Shown: piece by piece, positions 18,615 to 26,663 of the stretch
Numbering within the stretch: the first letter of the stretch is position 1
Layout: each line of letters begins with the position of its first letter
NCBI RefSeq assembly: GCF_900187565.1
Contig: NZ_FYED01000002.1
Coordinates: forward strand, 178,869 to 242,868
Direction of reading: 5' to 3'
DNA from: Pseudomonas sp. Irchel 3A7
GTDB taxonomy: Bacteria > Pseudomonadota > Gammaproteobacteria > Pseudomonadales > Pseudomonadaceae
Length of the DNA: 64,000 bases
Position numbers and translations under genes: made by a program
The notes under the pieces: generated by a model
Database searches by the model: none
Seen by the model: only the letters and a program-made list of their open reading frames with translations
Told to the model about the DNA's origin: nothing

Positions 18615-20288
18615 TCACTGGCAACACACCTTCCCAACCCGGCAAAAACATGACGCGCTAATTTCCACATCCGCCCGCGCCTTGGCCAGGTCCAGGCGGA
18701 TTTTCGCAGCAGCGGCTTCAGTATCCCGGCCCAATCGCTTCAGGCATTCGACGTAGCCGTGCAAACTCCACACATTGTCCAGGTGCCAGGAGGCGCGGCT
18801 GAGGGTGCTGTCCAGGCCGAGGTCGGCGCGGTACGCCTGCAGGGCTTCTTCCACCCGCCCCTGTTCCAGCAGCAGCGCGCCCAGGGCGTGGCGCACCGGT
18901 TGCATCCAGCCCCAGGGTTCGTCGTACGGCAGGTTGTCGTCCAGTTCTTGTGCCTGACGCAAGTGATGGAAAGCGCAATCGAAGTGACCTTTGCGGTATT
19001 CGATTTCCCCGTTGAGCATGGCGCCGGCCACGGCCAGGATGTCGACGCATTGGTTGTTGAACAGGTAGCGGGTTTGCGGCACGCGAGCCCAGGCTTCGAG
19101 GAACAGGTGCTGTTCGGATTCGGCGGCGGCGACCTGGCCGGTAGCGGCGTAGGCCACGCCTTTGGCGTAGTGCAGCATTGCGGTGGTCACGCAGTACAGC
19201 GCCTGATCGACAGGCAGTTCTGTTGCGAGGATGTCTTGCCATTTGCCGAAGCGGATCTGCACGTGGACCTTCATCGACACGAAGCTTTCCAGCCAGTCGG
19301 CCATGGGGGGTTGTTCCACCCGCAGCAGTTCCTCCTTGATGGTCGAAGCCAGTTGGTCTGCGGCTTCCAGGGCCGGATGGTACTGGCCGAGGAACATCGC
19401 CGAGTAAAGTTTGAAGTGGTAATTGTGGCTGCGATACAGGGTGTAGAAGTTGATCGGTCCTTGCTGTTCCAGGTATTTGCGGTCGGCCTGGATCGCCCGG
19501 TGATTGGTGATCATGGCCCCGCGATAATCGCCGCAGAGCACGTCGATGTGCGACGGCATATGGCGCAAGTGCCCGGCGTCCGGCACCAGGTCGCGCAGGA
19601 CATCGCCGGCACGCAGCGCCCGTTCGGGATACGGTGACATTTCCATGGTGTGGACGTACATGTGCAGCACACCAGGGTGCGGTGTATCGCCGTGTCGCTC
19701 CATGCGTTGCAGGGCTTTTTCCAGCACGGCGACGGTTTCCAGGGTATCGGCGCCCGCTGCCGGTTGACCGGTTTTCAGATCCCACAACTGCCAGGGCGTG
19801 CGGTCGATCAGCGCTTCGGCAAACAGCGCTACCACGTCGGGGTCGTCGGGAAAGGATCTGTAGACATCGCGCATGGACGCCGCGTAGGCATCGTTCCAAC
19901 TGAAGAGTTGTTCGACGCTGGCCGCCTCATCGGCCTGGTAGCGTTGCTCCAGCGCGCGGATCAGCCCTTGCTCCACCGGTGATGCACGGTCGAGGTGCGT
20001 CAATGCGGCTTGCGTCGCCCGGCGAGCCTCGGCCACGGCCTCTTTCAACTCCTGCTCGATGAAGGCGTCCCAGCGTTTGTTGTAGTTGGGACCCGAGGCA
20101 TAGGCGATGCCCCACCAGGCCATGGCGCAATCGCGGTCGTGTTCGAGGGCCTTGTGGAAACAACGGATGGATTCGTCGTGGTTGTAGCCGTAGCACCACA
20201 CCAGGCCACGGTCGAACCAGAGCTGGGCCTGCGACGAGTTCGTCGTCACCGGGCGGCTGTAGGTGCCCAAATCGTAATAGTCGTGCAT
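18615..20288 (-). CDS. Tetratricopeptide-repeat protein, 557 aa
   Basis: This is a soluble helical-repeat protein. The N-terminal part contains AQLWFDRGLVWCYGYNHDES and AMAWWGIAYASGPNYNKRWD, the style of a conserved bacterial TPR family of unknown function; a later TPR-like region lies near residues 450-530 (ALGALLLEQGRVEEALQAYR). No signal peptide is seen. The start at 20288 is chosen because GAGAGG lies about ten bases upstream and conservation-like sequence starts with MHDYYDLGTYSRP. A longer frame reaching 20525 would run through a REP element and is rejected. No partner is obvious; the protein probably acts as a scaffold, but no function can be assigned. Confidence 0.8.
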   Translation of the reverse strand: MHDYYDLGTYSRPVTTNSSQAQLWFDRGLVWCYGYNHDESIRCFHKALEHDRDCAMAWWGIAYASGPNYNKRWDAFIEQELKEAVAEARRATQAALTHLDRASPVEQGLIRALEQRYQADEAASVEQLFSWNDAYAASMRDVYRSFPDDPDVVALFAEALIDRTPWQLWDLKTGQPAAGADTLETVAVLEKALQRMERHGDTPHPGVLHMYVHTMEMSPYPERALRAGDVLRDLVPDAGHLRHMPSHIDVLCGDYRGAMITNHRAIQADRKYLEQQGPINFYTLYRSHNYHFKLYSAMFLGQYHPALEAADQLASTIKEELLRVEQPPMADWLESFVSMKVHVQIRFGKWQDILATELPVDQALYCVTTAMLHYAKGVAYAATGQVAAAESEQHLFLEAWARVPQTRYLFNNQCVDILAVAGAMLNGEIEYRKGHFDCAFHHLRQAQELDDNLPYDEPWGWMQPVRHALGALLLEQGRVEEALQAYRADLGLDSTLSRASWHLDNVWSLHGYVECLKRLGRDTEAAAAKIRLDLAKARADVEISASCFCRVGKVCCQ

Positions 20289-20417
20289 CGGTTTACCCTC
20301 TCGATCAGAGCGTGGAACTGGGTCGAACCAGCATACCCCCAAGGTCTCGATGGGGTGGCGCAGCCGACGACAGGCTGCATCCGCCACCGGGGGAGCCAAT
20401 AACATGGCAGCCGGTCT

Positions 20418-20513
20418 CTGTAGGAGCGAGGCTTGCCCGCGAAGGCGTCGTGTCAGGCGACATTGAAGTTGAATGTACCGCCCTCTTCGCGAGCAGGCTC
20501 GCTCCCACAGGGG
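20418..20513. repeat. REP doublet (REPIN)
   Basis: An imperfect left REP (GTAGGAGCGAGGCTTGCCCG) is paired with a perfect right REP (GCGAGCAGGCTCGCTCCCAC). It sits immediately upstream of the duplicated promoter segment of the repeat-protein gene. Confidence 0.85.
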
Positions 20514-20632
20514 ATCACCGAACAACCATTGACTGCGTCAATAGTCACCATTAACTCAATGAAGTTCTCTTAAAAATCCTGCGGCGTAACATCTGCTCCA
20601 TACCAACCAACAACACCCCGGAGCACACGATC
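20514..20632 (+). promoter_or_regulatory. Promoter segment of the first 13-residue-repeat gene, copy of 23463-23582
   Basis: This segment is almost identical to the one before the paralogous gene at 23583. It includes the inverted repeat ATTGAC-TGC-GTCAAT at 20528-20542, and a candidate TTGACT / TAACTC promoter with a 17-bp spacer starts at 20529. CCGGAG lies just before the ATG. The promoter assignment is inference. The near-identity between copies is seen directly. Confidence 0.5.
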
Positions 20633-20998
20633 ATGAAACGCCAAACCATCCTCAGCATCGCTTTCTCGATCTTCGCAGTGAACGCTTTCGCCGCTACCTC
20701 TGCTCAACCTGTAGTCGCTGAAGGCGGCTCGGATCGTCTGATCGAAAGCCGTGTGGCGGAAGGTGGCGCTGATCGCCTGCTCGAAAAACGCGCTGTGGCT
20801 GCCGATGGTTCGGATCGTTTGAAAGGCAACACCATCGCCGCTGATGGCTCTGACCGCCTGAAAGGCAACACCATTGCCGCTGATGGCTCGGATCGCCTGA
20901 AAGGCAACACCATTGCCGCTGATGGCTCGGATCGCCTGAAAGGCAACACCATTGCCGCTGATGGCTCGGATCGCCTGAAAGGCAACACCATTGCCTAA
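20633..20998 (+). CDS. Secreted 13-residue-repeat protein, short paralogue, 121 aa
   Basis: A cleavable signal peptide (MKRQTILSIAFSIFAVNAFA) is followed by degenerate units of the type VAEGGSDRLIESR and then five identical units of AADGSDRLKGNTI, each 13 residues (39 bp). The mature protein is hydrophilic, rich in Gly, Asp and Arg, and has no cysteine. Similar Pseudomonas proteins are sometimes labelled phage infection protein, but I know of no demonstrated function. A terminator follows. A near-identical but longer paralogue is at 23583-24065 and a more distant one at 48775-49455. The DRL and GG spacing suggests a repetitive beta or metal-binding structure, which is speculation. Confidence 0.8.
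   Translation: MKRQTILSIAFSIFAVNAFAATSAQPVVAEGGSDRLIESRVAEGGADRLLEKRAVAADGSDRLKGNTIAADGSDRLKGNTIAADGSDRLKGNTIAADGSDRLKGNTIAADGSDRLKGNTIA
20798..20992 (+). repeat. Five tandem 39-bp coding repeats
   Basis: Five head-to-tail 39-bp units encode AADGSDRLKGNTI. They differ only at a few third positions (for example GGCTCT against GGCTCG), which indicates recent unequal exchange or slippage. Confidence 0.9.
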
Positions 20999-21023
20999 GT
21001 AAATGGCTACACCGCACCCTCCG

Positions 21024-21053
21024 AAAAGCCCGGCCTGATCAGCCGGGCTTTTT
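21024..21053 (+). terminator. Rho-independent terminator after the first repeat-protein gene
   Basis: The stem AAAAGCCCGGC / GCCGGGCTTTTT has a loop CTGATCA and a T-run, 26 bp after the stop codon. The same hairpin follows the paralogue. Confidence 0.9.
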
Positions 21054-21116
21054 CGTGCTCTCTTTCAATCAGCCCATCGTCTATCCTGTGCCCCCGCAAA
21101 GTTACCGGAGACACTC

Positions 21117-21407
21117 GTGCCGCCCTTGACCGCCCGTGAGGTTTACCAGCCATTGCGCGACGCCGCTCTCGACCTTCGCCCACTCAAGCGCGTCGGTGAA
21201 CAACCCGAAACGGGCCTGGTGCGGGTCGACATCGAAGGCTGGCGTCTGACCCTCGATGTCGACGGTGGGCACCTGCGCCACTGCCTGCATTGCCAAAGCC
21301 CGGACGGTCGGGTCTTCGACGGCGGGCAGCGCTACGGTACAGACCCGGTGAGTTTGCTCAGCACCTGGGAACTGGCGCAGGTCGAACGTTTGCTCGCCGC
21401 TGGCTGA
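21117..21407 (+). CDS. Conserved hypothetical protein (DUF7693-like), 96 aa
   Basis: The start is a GTG with GGAG six bases upstream. The protein begins MPPLTAREVYQPLRDAALDL and contains GEQPETGLVRVDIEGW, a CLHC motif and DPVSLLSTWELAQVERLL near the end. No signal peptide or membrane segment is present. It resembles small Pseudomonas proteins I recall as DUF7693, whose function is unknown. The CxxC pair could bind metal. It converges on the SolA-like gene with a gap of only nine bases. Confidence 0.65.
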   Translation: MPPLTAREVYQPLRDAALDLRPLKRVGEQPETGLVRVDIEGWRLTLDVDGGHLRHCLHCQSPDGRVFDGGQRYGTDPVSLLSTWELAQVERLLAAG

Positions 21408-21416
21408 ACCGGCTGT

Positions 21417-22595
21417 TCAATCCTGCAACCCGTCAAAGCGTTTCAGTGAAAACGCTGAAAGATCCAGCTCGCTGCGCCCCCGCATGCACCACTGCGCCAG
21501 CGCCTCGCCCAATGCCGCGGAGTGCTTGAAACCATGGCCCGAGCAGGCGGACACCACGAGGGTATTTTTCAGGGTCGGGTGTTCGTCGATGATGAAATGG
21601 CTGTCCGGGGTGACGGTGTAGGCACACACCGCCGACTTGACCAAACGTGAGCTGACGCCAGCAATTTTGCCGCGTACGTGGGTGTCGAACATGTCCCGGG
21701 CTTCGGCTGCGCTGATGGTTCTGTCCAGTGTGTCTGGCGAAGATTCTTCGCTGTATTGCTCGGTGGCGACTTTCAGGCTGCCCTCACCTGGCAGCGGTGG
21801 AAAACCATAGTTCGAGTCATCATCACCTGAGCCGTGGTAGTAGATGAAGGTAGGCGACACCGGGGCAAAACAGGCACCTTCTTCCAGTTCAAACCAGAAC
21901 AGCTTTTGCCGGCAAACCCGGAGCAAACGGTCGAAGGGTTGGCCGAGCAATTCCCTGGACCACATGCCGGCGCTGATCACCACTTTATCGGCGTAAATCG
22001 TGCGCTGGTCGGTGATGACGGTGACACCCTGCTCGTCGGAGGTGATCTGCGTGACAGTTTCGCCCTTGAGCAGTGTGGCACCACGTTCCTCGGCGAGTTG
22101 CAGTTGCACCGCGATGCAGCGTTCCGGGCGGACATAGCCGCCACTGGGTTCGAAATAGCCGACGGCGGTATCCAACACCGGGGAGAACTGCGCAAAACGC
22201 TGGCGGATCTGTTCCGCCGACAGCGCTTCATGTGCGATGCCATTGGCTTTTGCCAGTTGCAAGGTGCGCTGGGTGAAGTCGGGTGGATCGTTCGCGTCAT
22301 CGTCAGGGCGCGAGGTCATGACCAACACGCCACACTGCTCGAACAGCGACTCACCGGACAAGGCTTCGAGCTCGCGCCAGATCCGGTGCGAGTTGCGGAC
22401 GATGGGCAGGTATTGCGCGCCCTCGCCCACCGAGAGCCGGGTGATCCGCGTATCGCCATGGCTTGAGCCTTGGTCGTGCGGAGGATGGTGGCGGTCGACG
22501 CCGACCACCTTGCTCCCCGCCTTCGCCAGTTGGTAAAGGGTGGCGGCGCCCATCGCGCCCATCCCCAGCACCGCTACGTCATACCGGTCTTGCAT
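21417..22595 (-). CDS. solA: SolA-like FAD-dependent N-methyl amino-acid oxidase (monomeric sarcosine oxidase family), 392 aa
   Basis: This flavoprotein amine oxidase belongs to the MSOX/MTOX family and would demethylate N-methyl amino acids, giving formaldehyde and hydrogen peroxide. The N-terminal dinucleotide fold reads VLGMGAMGAATLYQL, followed by GVDRHHPPHDQGSSHGDTR, the family hallmark around the FAD. The cysteine that attaches flavin covalently is probably the one in SAVCAYTVTPDSHF. SGHGFKHS near the C-terminus contacts FAD. The length fits. The substrate could be N-methyltryptophan, sarcosine or another secondary amine. No associated glycine-cleavage or folate genes are nearby. Confidence 0.85.
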   Translation of the reverse strand: MQDRYDVAVLGMGAMGAATLYQLAKAGSKVVGVDRHHPPHDQGSSHGDTRITRLSVGEGAQYLPIVRNSHRIWRELEALSGESLFEQCGVLVMTSRPDDDANDPPDFTQRTLQLAKANGIAHEALSAEQIRQRFAQFSPVLDTAVGYFEPSGGYVRPERCIAVQLQLAEERGATLLKGETVTQITSDEQGVTVITDQRTIYADKVVISAGMWSRELLGQPFDRLLRVCRQKLFWFELEEGACFAPVSPTFIYYHGSGDDDSNYGFPPLPGEGSLKVATEQYSEESSPDTLDRTISAAEARDMFDTHVRGKIAGVSSRLVKSAVCAYTVTPDSHFIIDEHPTLKNTLVVSACSGHGFKHSAALGEALAQWCMRGRSELDLSAFSLKRFDGLQD

Positions 22596-22744
22596 CTACC
22601 TGCGCCTCCCATGGCGAAAACGACAAGGTTGTAGCCTGCACCAGAGTCGGTCCTGTGCGAAAGAGCCCGTTGAACTATCGTTCATCTGGCTCAGCTGTGT
22701 TACATAGGGGCCTGCTGTGCATCCCGAGCCCAAGAGGTTTGCCT

Positions 22745-23314
22745 ATGTTCCACTGCCCCCGCTTGCCGCAACTGCTGACCTGCGCGCTTTTCGGATTACT
22801 CGCCAGCGGCGCCCACGCCGCCACGCCCTCCACGGCGCCCGAGGCCTTGCAACCGTTGCTGGCAACCATCAACGAGCGTCTGAACATTGCCGATCAGGTG
22901 GCGCTGACCAAGTGGGACAGTGGCAAACCGATCCAGGATACTGCCCGGGAAACGGCGGTGATCGCCAACGCCAGGAAGCAGGCCGCCGAACGCAGGCTGG
23001 ACCCGGATGATGCCGCTGAACTGATCGCTGCGCAGATCGAAGCCAACAAACTGGTGCAGTACGGCTTGATCGCGCAATGGCAAGCGGCGCACAAGGCACC
23101 GGACCTGCCGCGTCCGGACCTCAACCAACTGCGGCTAAAACTGGATGAGCTGCAGACCCGGCTGTTGCAGCAATACGCCGACTTCGTGCCCTATCGCGTC
23201 GACCCTGAATGCCCAAACTGGCTGGCCGAACAGCGCTCCAGCCTGATCAAGGATGCCCTGCATGGCCAGGCCCTGATTCGGGCCACGGGGGAGTTGTGTG
23301 TCACGGATCAGTGA
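22745..23314 (+). CDS. aroQ: Periplasmic chorismate mutase, AroQ-gamma type, 189 aa
   Basis: The signal peptide FGLLASGAHA is followed by an all-helical AroQ domain with LLATINERLNIADQVALTKW, the substrate-binding segment GKPIQDTARE and a later AAQIEANKLVQYG helix. It would convert chorismate to prephenate outside the cytoplasm, as the secreted AroQ of other proteobacteria does. The ATG at 22745 is chosen because the signal peptide starts there; a longer frame from 22463 overlaps the solA-like gene. Two cysteines near the C-terminus (PECPNW, GELCV) may form a disulphide. The biological role of exported chorismate mutases is not settled. Confidence 0.85.
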   Translation: MFHCPRLPQLLTCALFGLLASGAHAATPSTAPEALQPLLATINERLNIADQVALTKWDSGKPIQDTARETAVIANARKQAAERRLDPDDAAELIAAQIEANKLVQYGLIAQWQAAHKAPDLPRPDLNQLRLKLDELQTRLLQQYADFVPYRVDPECPNWLAEQRSSLIKDALHGQALIRATGELCVTDQ

Positions 23315-23368
23315 TAGGGGCTGAAACCGGGCTCGGTGTACACAGATCATCTGAGCGCCAGAGATACA

Positions 23369-23462
23369 CTGTGGGAGCGAGCCGGCTCGCGAATGCGGTA
23401 GATCAGTCACATCAATGTTGAATGACACACCGCATTCGCGAGCAGGCTCGCTCCCACAGGGG
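23369..23462. repeat. REP doublet (REPIN)
   Basis: CTGTGGGAGCGAGCCGGCTC and GCGAGCAGGCTCGCTCCCAC face each other around a short spacer. It precedes the second copy of the duplicated promoter segment, as the doublet at 20418 does for the first. Confidence 0.9.
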
Positions 23463-23582
23463 ATCAGCGAACCAACCATTGACTGCGTCAATAGTCACCA
23501 TTAACTCAATGAAGTTCTCTTAAAAACTGTGCGGCGTAACATCTGCTCCATACCAACCAAATACCCCCCGGAGCACACGATC
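23463..23582 (+). promoter_or_regulatory. Promoter segment of the second 13-residue-repeat gene
   Basis: This is a near-identical copy of 20514-20632. The ATTGAC-N3-GTCAAT inverted repeat is at 23478-23492 and CCGGAG precedes the ATG. The two copies differ mainly at a few bases near the REP end and in the ACTGTG / ATCCTG segment. Confidence 0.5.
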
Positions 23583-24065
23583 ATGAAACGCCAAACCATT
23601 CTCAGCATCGCTTTTTCGATCTTCGCAGTGAACGCTTTCGCCGCGACCTCTGCTCAACCTGTAGTCGCTGAAGGCGGCTCGGATCGTCTGATCGAAAGCC
23701 GTGTGGCTGAAGGTGGTTCGGATCGTCTGATCCAGAATCGTGTGGCTGAAGGTGGCGCTGATCGCCTGCTCGAAAAACGCGCTGTGGCTGCCGATGGTTC
23801 GGATCGTTTGAAAGGCAACACCATCGCCGCCGATGGTTCTGACCGCCTGAAAGGCAACACCATCGCCGCTGATGGTTCTGACCGCCTGAAAGGCAACACC
23901 ATCGCCGCTGATGGTTCCGATCGCCTGAAAGGCAACACCATCGCCGCTGATGGCTCCGATCGCCTGAAAGGCAACACCATCGCCGCTGATGGTTCCGATC
24001 GCCTGAAAGGCAACACCATCGCCGCTGATGGTTCTGATCGCCTGAAAGGCAACACCGTCGCCTAA
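23583..24065 (+). CDS. Secreted 13-residue-repeat protein, long paralogue, 160 aa
   Basis: The signal peptide is identical in sequence to that of the 121-residue paralogue. The mature protein has three degenerate units (VAEGGSDRLIESR, VAEGGSDRLIQNR, VAEGGADRLLEKR) and then seven AADGSDRLKGNTI units, the last ending KGNTV. It therefore differs from the short paralogue by one degenerate unit and two repeats. A longer frame from 23529 lacks a ribosome-binding site at its start; the ATG at 23583 follows CCGGAG. A terminator follows. The function is unknown. Copy-number change in the repeats between paralogues implies frequent recombination. Confidence 0.8.
   Translation: MKRQTILSIAFSIFAVNAFAATSAQPVVAEGGSDRLIESRVAEGGSDRLIQNRVAEGGADRLLEKRAVAADGSDRLKGNTIAADGSDRLKGNTIAADGSDRLKGNTIAADGSDRLKGNTIAADGSDRLKGNTIAADGSDRLKGNTIAADGSDRLKGNTVA
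23787..24059 (+). repeat. Seven tandem 39-bp coding repeats
   Basis: Seven 39-bp units encode AADGSDRLKGNT(I/V). They match the five-unit array at 20798-20992 in sequence and phase. Confidence 0.9.
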
Positions 24066-24090
24066 ACAAATCGCTAAACCGCACTACCCA

Positions 24091-24122
24091 AAAAGCCCGG
24101 CCTGATCAGCCGGGCTTTTTTT
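24091..24122 (+). terminator. Rho-independent terminator after the second repeat-protein gene
   Basis: It has the same AAAAGCCCGGC / GCCGGGCTTTTTTT hairpin as at 21024, 25 bp after the stop. Confidence 0.9.
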
Positions 24123-24218
24123 GCGCCATTTTCGGCTGATATGACCCGTGACGCGGTAGAAGTGAATCTGGCAGCCTTGCCGTATGAGTCGCGACCCTCC
24201 CCGATCAGGCCCCCTGAC

Positions 24219-24950
24219 ATGAGCAAGACCGAAACCCTGGCCAAAATCATGCTCGGCCCCCTGCTGCTGATGCAGGGCGTCTACACGCGCCGCATCACGC
24301 CGAAACTGCCGGAGGCCGAGGGCGAGCGCGAAGGTCTGGCCGGCCAGGGTCAAGCCCTGCGTCTGTTGATCCTTGGCGACAGCGCGGCGGCGGGTGTCGG
24401 GGCGTCGAGCCAGGCCGATGCGCTGAGTGGCCAGTTGGTCAGCCGATTGGCCAAGGCTTACCAGGTTTGCTGGAAGCTCTGGGCCCAGTCCGGCCTTGAC
24501 TCGCAAGCGCTGCTGGATCGACTCGAACAGCACGCGCCAGAACCCTTCGATGTGGCGCTGCTGTCCATCGGCGTCAATGATGTCACCGGCATGCTGACGG
24601 CGGATCAGTGGATCGCCCGGCAACAGCAGTTGATGAAAGTGCTGGTCGACAAGTTCTCAGTCAGGTTGATCATCATCTCCCCTCTTCCGCCGATGCACTT
24701 GTTTCCCGCATTGCCGCAACCGCTACGCTGGTATCTGGGCAATCGGGCGGCGCGATTCAACCAGCGCCTTGCCGAACTGGCGCAGCGCACGGATCGCTGT
24801 ACGCTACTGACGACCCGACTGGCCCCCGTGACCGGTTCCATGGCGCGGGACGGTTTTCATCCGGGGCCGCCGATCTACAGTCTCTGGGCAGATGACGCCG
24901 CGCGGGCCATTGCCCGTCACAGGGCTGAAAGCCCATCAGACACGCTTTGA
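24219..24950 (+). CDS. SGNH/GDSL-family hydrolase, 243 aa
   Basis: This is a lipase/esterase-like hydrolase. Block I is LILGDSAAAGVGAS with the nucleophile serine, block II the glycine in AQSGLDSQ, block III GVNDVT, and block V DGFHPGPP with the Asp-His pair. An N-terminal hydrophobic stretch (IMLGPLLLMQGVY) may be a signal anchor. The start at 24219 gives MSKTETLAK; a longer frame from 24141 is possible but overlaps the terminator-proximal region. It is followed after 26 bp by a SnoaL-like gene on the same strand, so the two may be co-transcribed. The substrate is unknown. Confidence 0.85.
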   Translation: MSKTETLAKIMLGPLLLMQGVYTRRITPKLPEAEGEREGLAGQGQALRLLILGDSAAAGVGASSQADALSGQLVSRLAKAYQVCWKLWAQSGLDSQALLDRLEQHAPEPFDVALLSIGVNDVTGMLTADQWIARQQQLMKVLVDKFSVRLIIISPLPPMHLFPALPQPLRWYLGNRAARFNQRLAELAQRTDRCTLLTTRLAPVTGSMARDGFHPGPPIYSLWADDAARAIARHRAESPSDTL

Positions 24951-24976
24951 ACAACAACAAAAAACAGGAGTTGAAT

Positions 24977-25405
24977 ATGTCTGAACTGCAACTGCATCCC
25001 AAAGCCGCAGAGTCCTTGAGCCTGTGGCACGCGATGATCCGCAACGGTGACCTGAAGGCCCTGCCGGATTTGCTCGACCCGCAAGCGGTGTTCCGCTCGC
25101 CGATGGCGCATACACCGTATCCGGGGGCGCCGGTGGTGTCGATGATCCTCAACACGGTCTCCAAGGTGTTCGAAGACTTTGCCTACCACCGTGAACTGGC
25201 GACCGCCGACGGCTTGAATGTGATCCTTGAATTCAGCGCCAGGCTCGGCGAAAAACAGCTCAAGGGCATCGACATGATCCGCTTCAACGAGCAGGGGAAA
25301 ATCGTCGATTTCGAAGTCATGATCCGGCCCATGAGTGGCTTGCAGGCCCTGGGCGAGGAAATGGGCAAGCGCCTCGGCCCTTACCTGGCCGCCAGCAAGG
25401 CCTGA
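24977..25405 (+). CDS. SnoaL-like (NTF2 fold) protein, 142 aa
   Basis: This is a small single-domain protein of the nuclear-transport-factor-2 fold. It has the helix SLSLWHAMIRNGDLKALPDL, then HTPYPGAPVV, and the beta strands LNVILEFSARLGEKQLKGID and MIRFNEQGKIVDFEVMIRP, which is the signature style of SnoaL-like proteins. AGGAG precedes the ATG. Some relatives are isomerases or hydrolases, many are orphan. It probably shares a transcript with the SGNH hydrolase, and its 3' end overlaps the convergent LysR gene by 25 bp. Confidence 0.8.
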   Translation: MSELQLHPKAAESLSLWHAMIRNGDLKALPDLLDPQAVFRSPMAHTPYPGAPVVSMILNTVSKVFEDFAYHRELATADGLNVILEFSARLGEKQLKGIDMIRFNEQGKIVDFEVMIRPMSGLQALGEEMGKRLGPYLAASKA

Positions 25406-26355
25406 TCGTGGTGCAAGGCCGGTCGGGACTTGGGCACCACCTGCAATTCGACCGGCTCACAGAGAAACGCGCAGCAGCGCGAGCGCAACCAGCGCTGGCC
25501 GGGGTCGTTGTGCGCCGCTGCACGCCAGACCATGGAAAGCTCCTGTATCGGCAGTTGCAGAGGCGCCGGCTCGGCCCTCATTCCCGCCACCGACGTCATC
25601 GCCTTGGCCACGTAATCCGGAACGATGGCCAGCATATCGCTTTGCGTCAGCAACACCGGCAACGCACTGAATTGCGGTACGGTCAGTACGACTTTGCGCT
25701 GGCGGCCCAACACGCTCAGGGCGTGATCCGTGTCATCCGTGGCATTACCCATGGACGACACCACGGCATGGGGGCGTCGGCAAAATTCCTCCAACCCCAG
25801 CGGGCCGGGTCGGGCATCGGCCCGCAACAGCATCGGCCGGATCGGCCGCAAGCCTTTACGGCGCGCATTGGCCGGCAGGTCGAGGGTGTGACTGATGCCC
25901 ACGGAAATGTCGCCATTCATCAAGCGCTGCGACATCTGCTGCTGATCGACCCGACGCACGATCAAGGTGATGTTCGGCGCCTCGACCCGTAGCTGCCGCA
26001 ACAACCGTGGCAGCAGCGCATATTCGACATCGTCGGACAGCCCGACATGAAACGTCGCCTCGCTGGTGCGCGGGTCGAACGATTGGCAACGGCTCAATGC
26101 GGCGGCGATACCGTCCAGTGCCGGCGCCAGGTTGGCGAAAATTTCCTCGGCCCGCGCGGTGGGCTCCATCACCCGTCCGGAACGAATGAACAGCGGGTCA
26201 TCGAAGAGCACGCGCAAACGGCCCAGGGCACCGCTGATGGTGGGTTGCCCCAGGAACAGCTTTTCGCCGACCCGGCTGACATTTCGCTCATGCATCATCG
26301 TCTCGAAAACCACCAGCAGGTTGATGTCGGCACGACGCAGGTCATTTCTGTTCAT
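25381..26355 (-). CDS. LysR-family transcriptional regulator, 324 aa
   Basis: The N-terminal winged helix reads DLRRADINLLVVFETMMHER, NVSRVGEKLFLGQPTISGAL and LFDDPLFIRS, as in NodD/SyrM-like LysR proteins. The effector domain follows (FHVGLSDDVEYALLPRLL). The start at 26355 is preferred over the upstream in-frame codon because LysR proteins of this group begin close to NRNDLRR. The last 25 bases overlap the convergent SnoaL-like gene. An ATACC-N2-GGTAT site lies 122 bp upstream but belongs more probably to the divergent kinase gene. The C-terminal tail (PALHHDQALLAAR) is somewhat long. Confidence 0.87.
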   Translation of the reverse strand: MNRNDLRRADINLLVVFETMMHERNVSRVGEKLFLGQPTISGALGRLRVLFDDPLFIRSGRVMEPTARAEEIFANLAPALDGIAAALSRCQSFDPRTSEATFHVGLSDDVEYALLPRLLRQLRVEAPNITLIVRRVDQQQMSQRLMNGDISVGISHTLDLPANARRKGLRPIRPMLLRADARPGPLGLEEFCRRPHAVVSSMGNATDDTDHALSVLGRQRKVVLTVPQFSALPVLLTQSDMLAIVPDYVAKAMTSVAGMRAEPAPLQLPIQELSMVWRAAAHNDPGQRWLRSRCCAFLCEPVELQVVPKSRPALHHDQALLAAR

Positions 26356-26476
26356 GAGGTTCGCCACCCGGCACGAAGCCATTGAGTTCGACAGTGTGTG
26401 AACAGGTTATGGCCGGCGCTGGAAAACGTCTGTTGTACATGGGGTCATACAGATCATGCGTTAGGTGCGCACATTG

Positions 26477-26488
26477 ATACCTGGGTAT
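26477..26488. promoter_or_regulatory. ATACC-TG-GGTAT palindrome upstream of the first histidine kinase
   Basis: This is a perfect inverted repeat in the divergent region between the LysR gene and the kinase gene, 176 bp before the kinase ATG. It is one of six good copies of the motif in the window, all intergenic. It is inferred to be an operator of the FixJ-type regulator at 28388. Confidence 0.5.
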
Positions 26489-26663
26489 GACGACAGTCGA
26501 AAAAACTCAATGCAATAAATCACTTACATAAACCGAAAGGCCATTGCCCGACTCGCGGCACTGGCAGGAATTCCGGGTTTTTTGTCCTAACCAAATGAGA
26601 ACCGCTACTCCTAGGATAGCGATGCGATTCTCTGCCAGGCCCGAATGAAAAGACGAGGCGTGC

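Noticed and set aside
18615..20525. 636-residue version of the TPR protein
   Set aside because: The extra 79 N-terminal residues are translated REP and intergenic sequence. A ribosome-binding site precedes the ATG at 20288.
22745..23314. Chorismate mutase as a member of the NRPS/aminodeoxychorismate pathway
   Set aside because: It has a signal peptide and lies 12 kb away with unrelated neighbours. A PapB-type mutase would be cytoplasmic and next to the pathway.
23602..24084. Minus-strand repeat frames with WCCLSGD units
   Set aside because: They are antisense readings of the 39-bp repeats. The plus strand has a signal peptide, ribosome-binding site and terminator.
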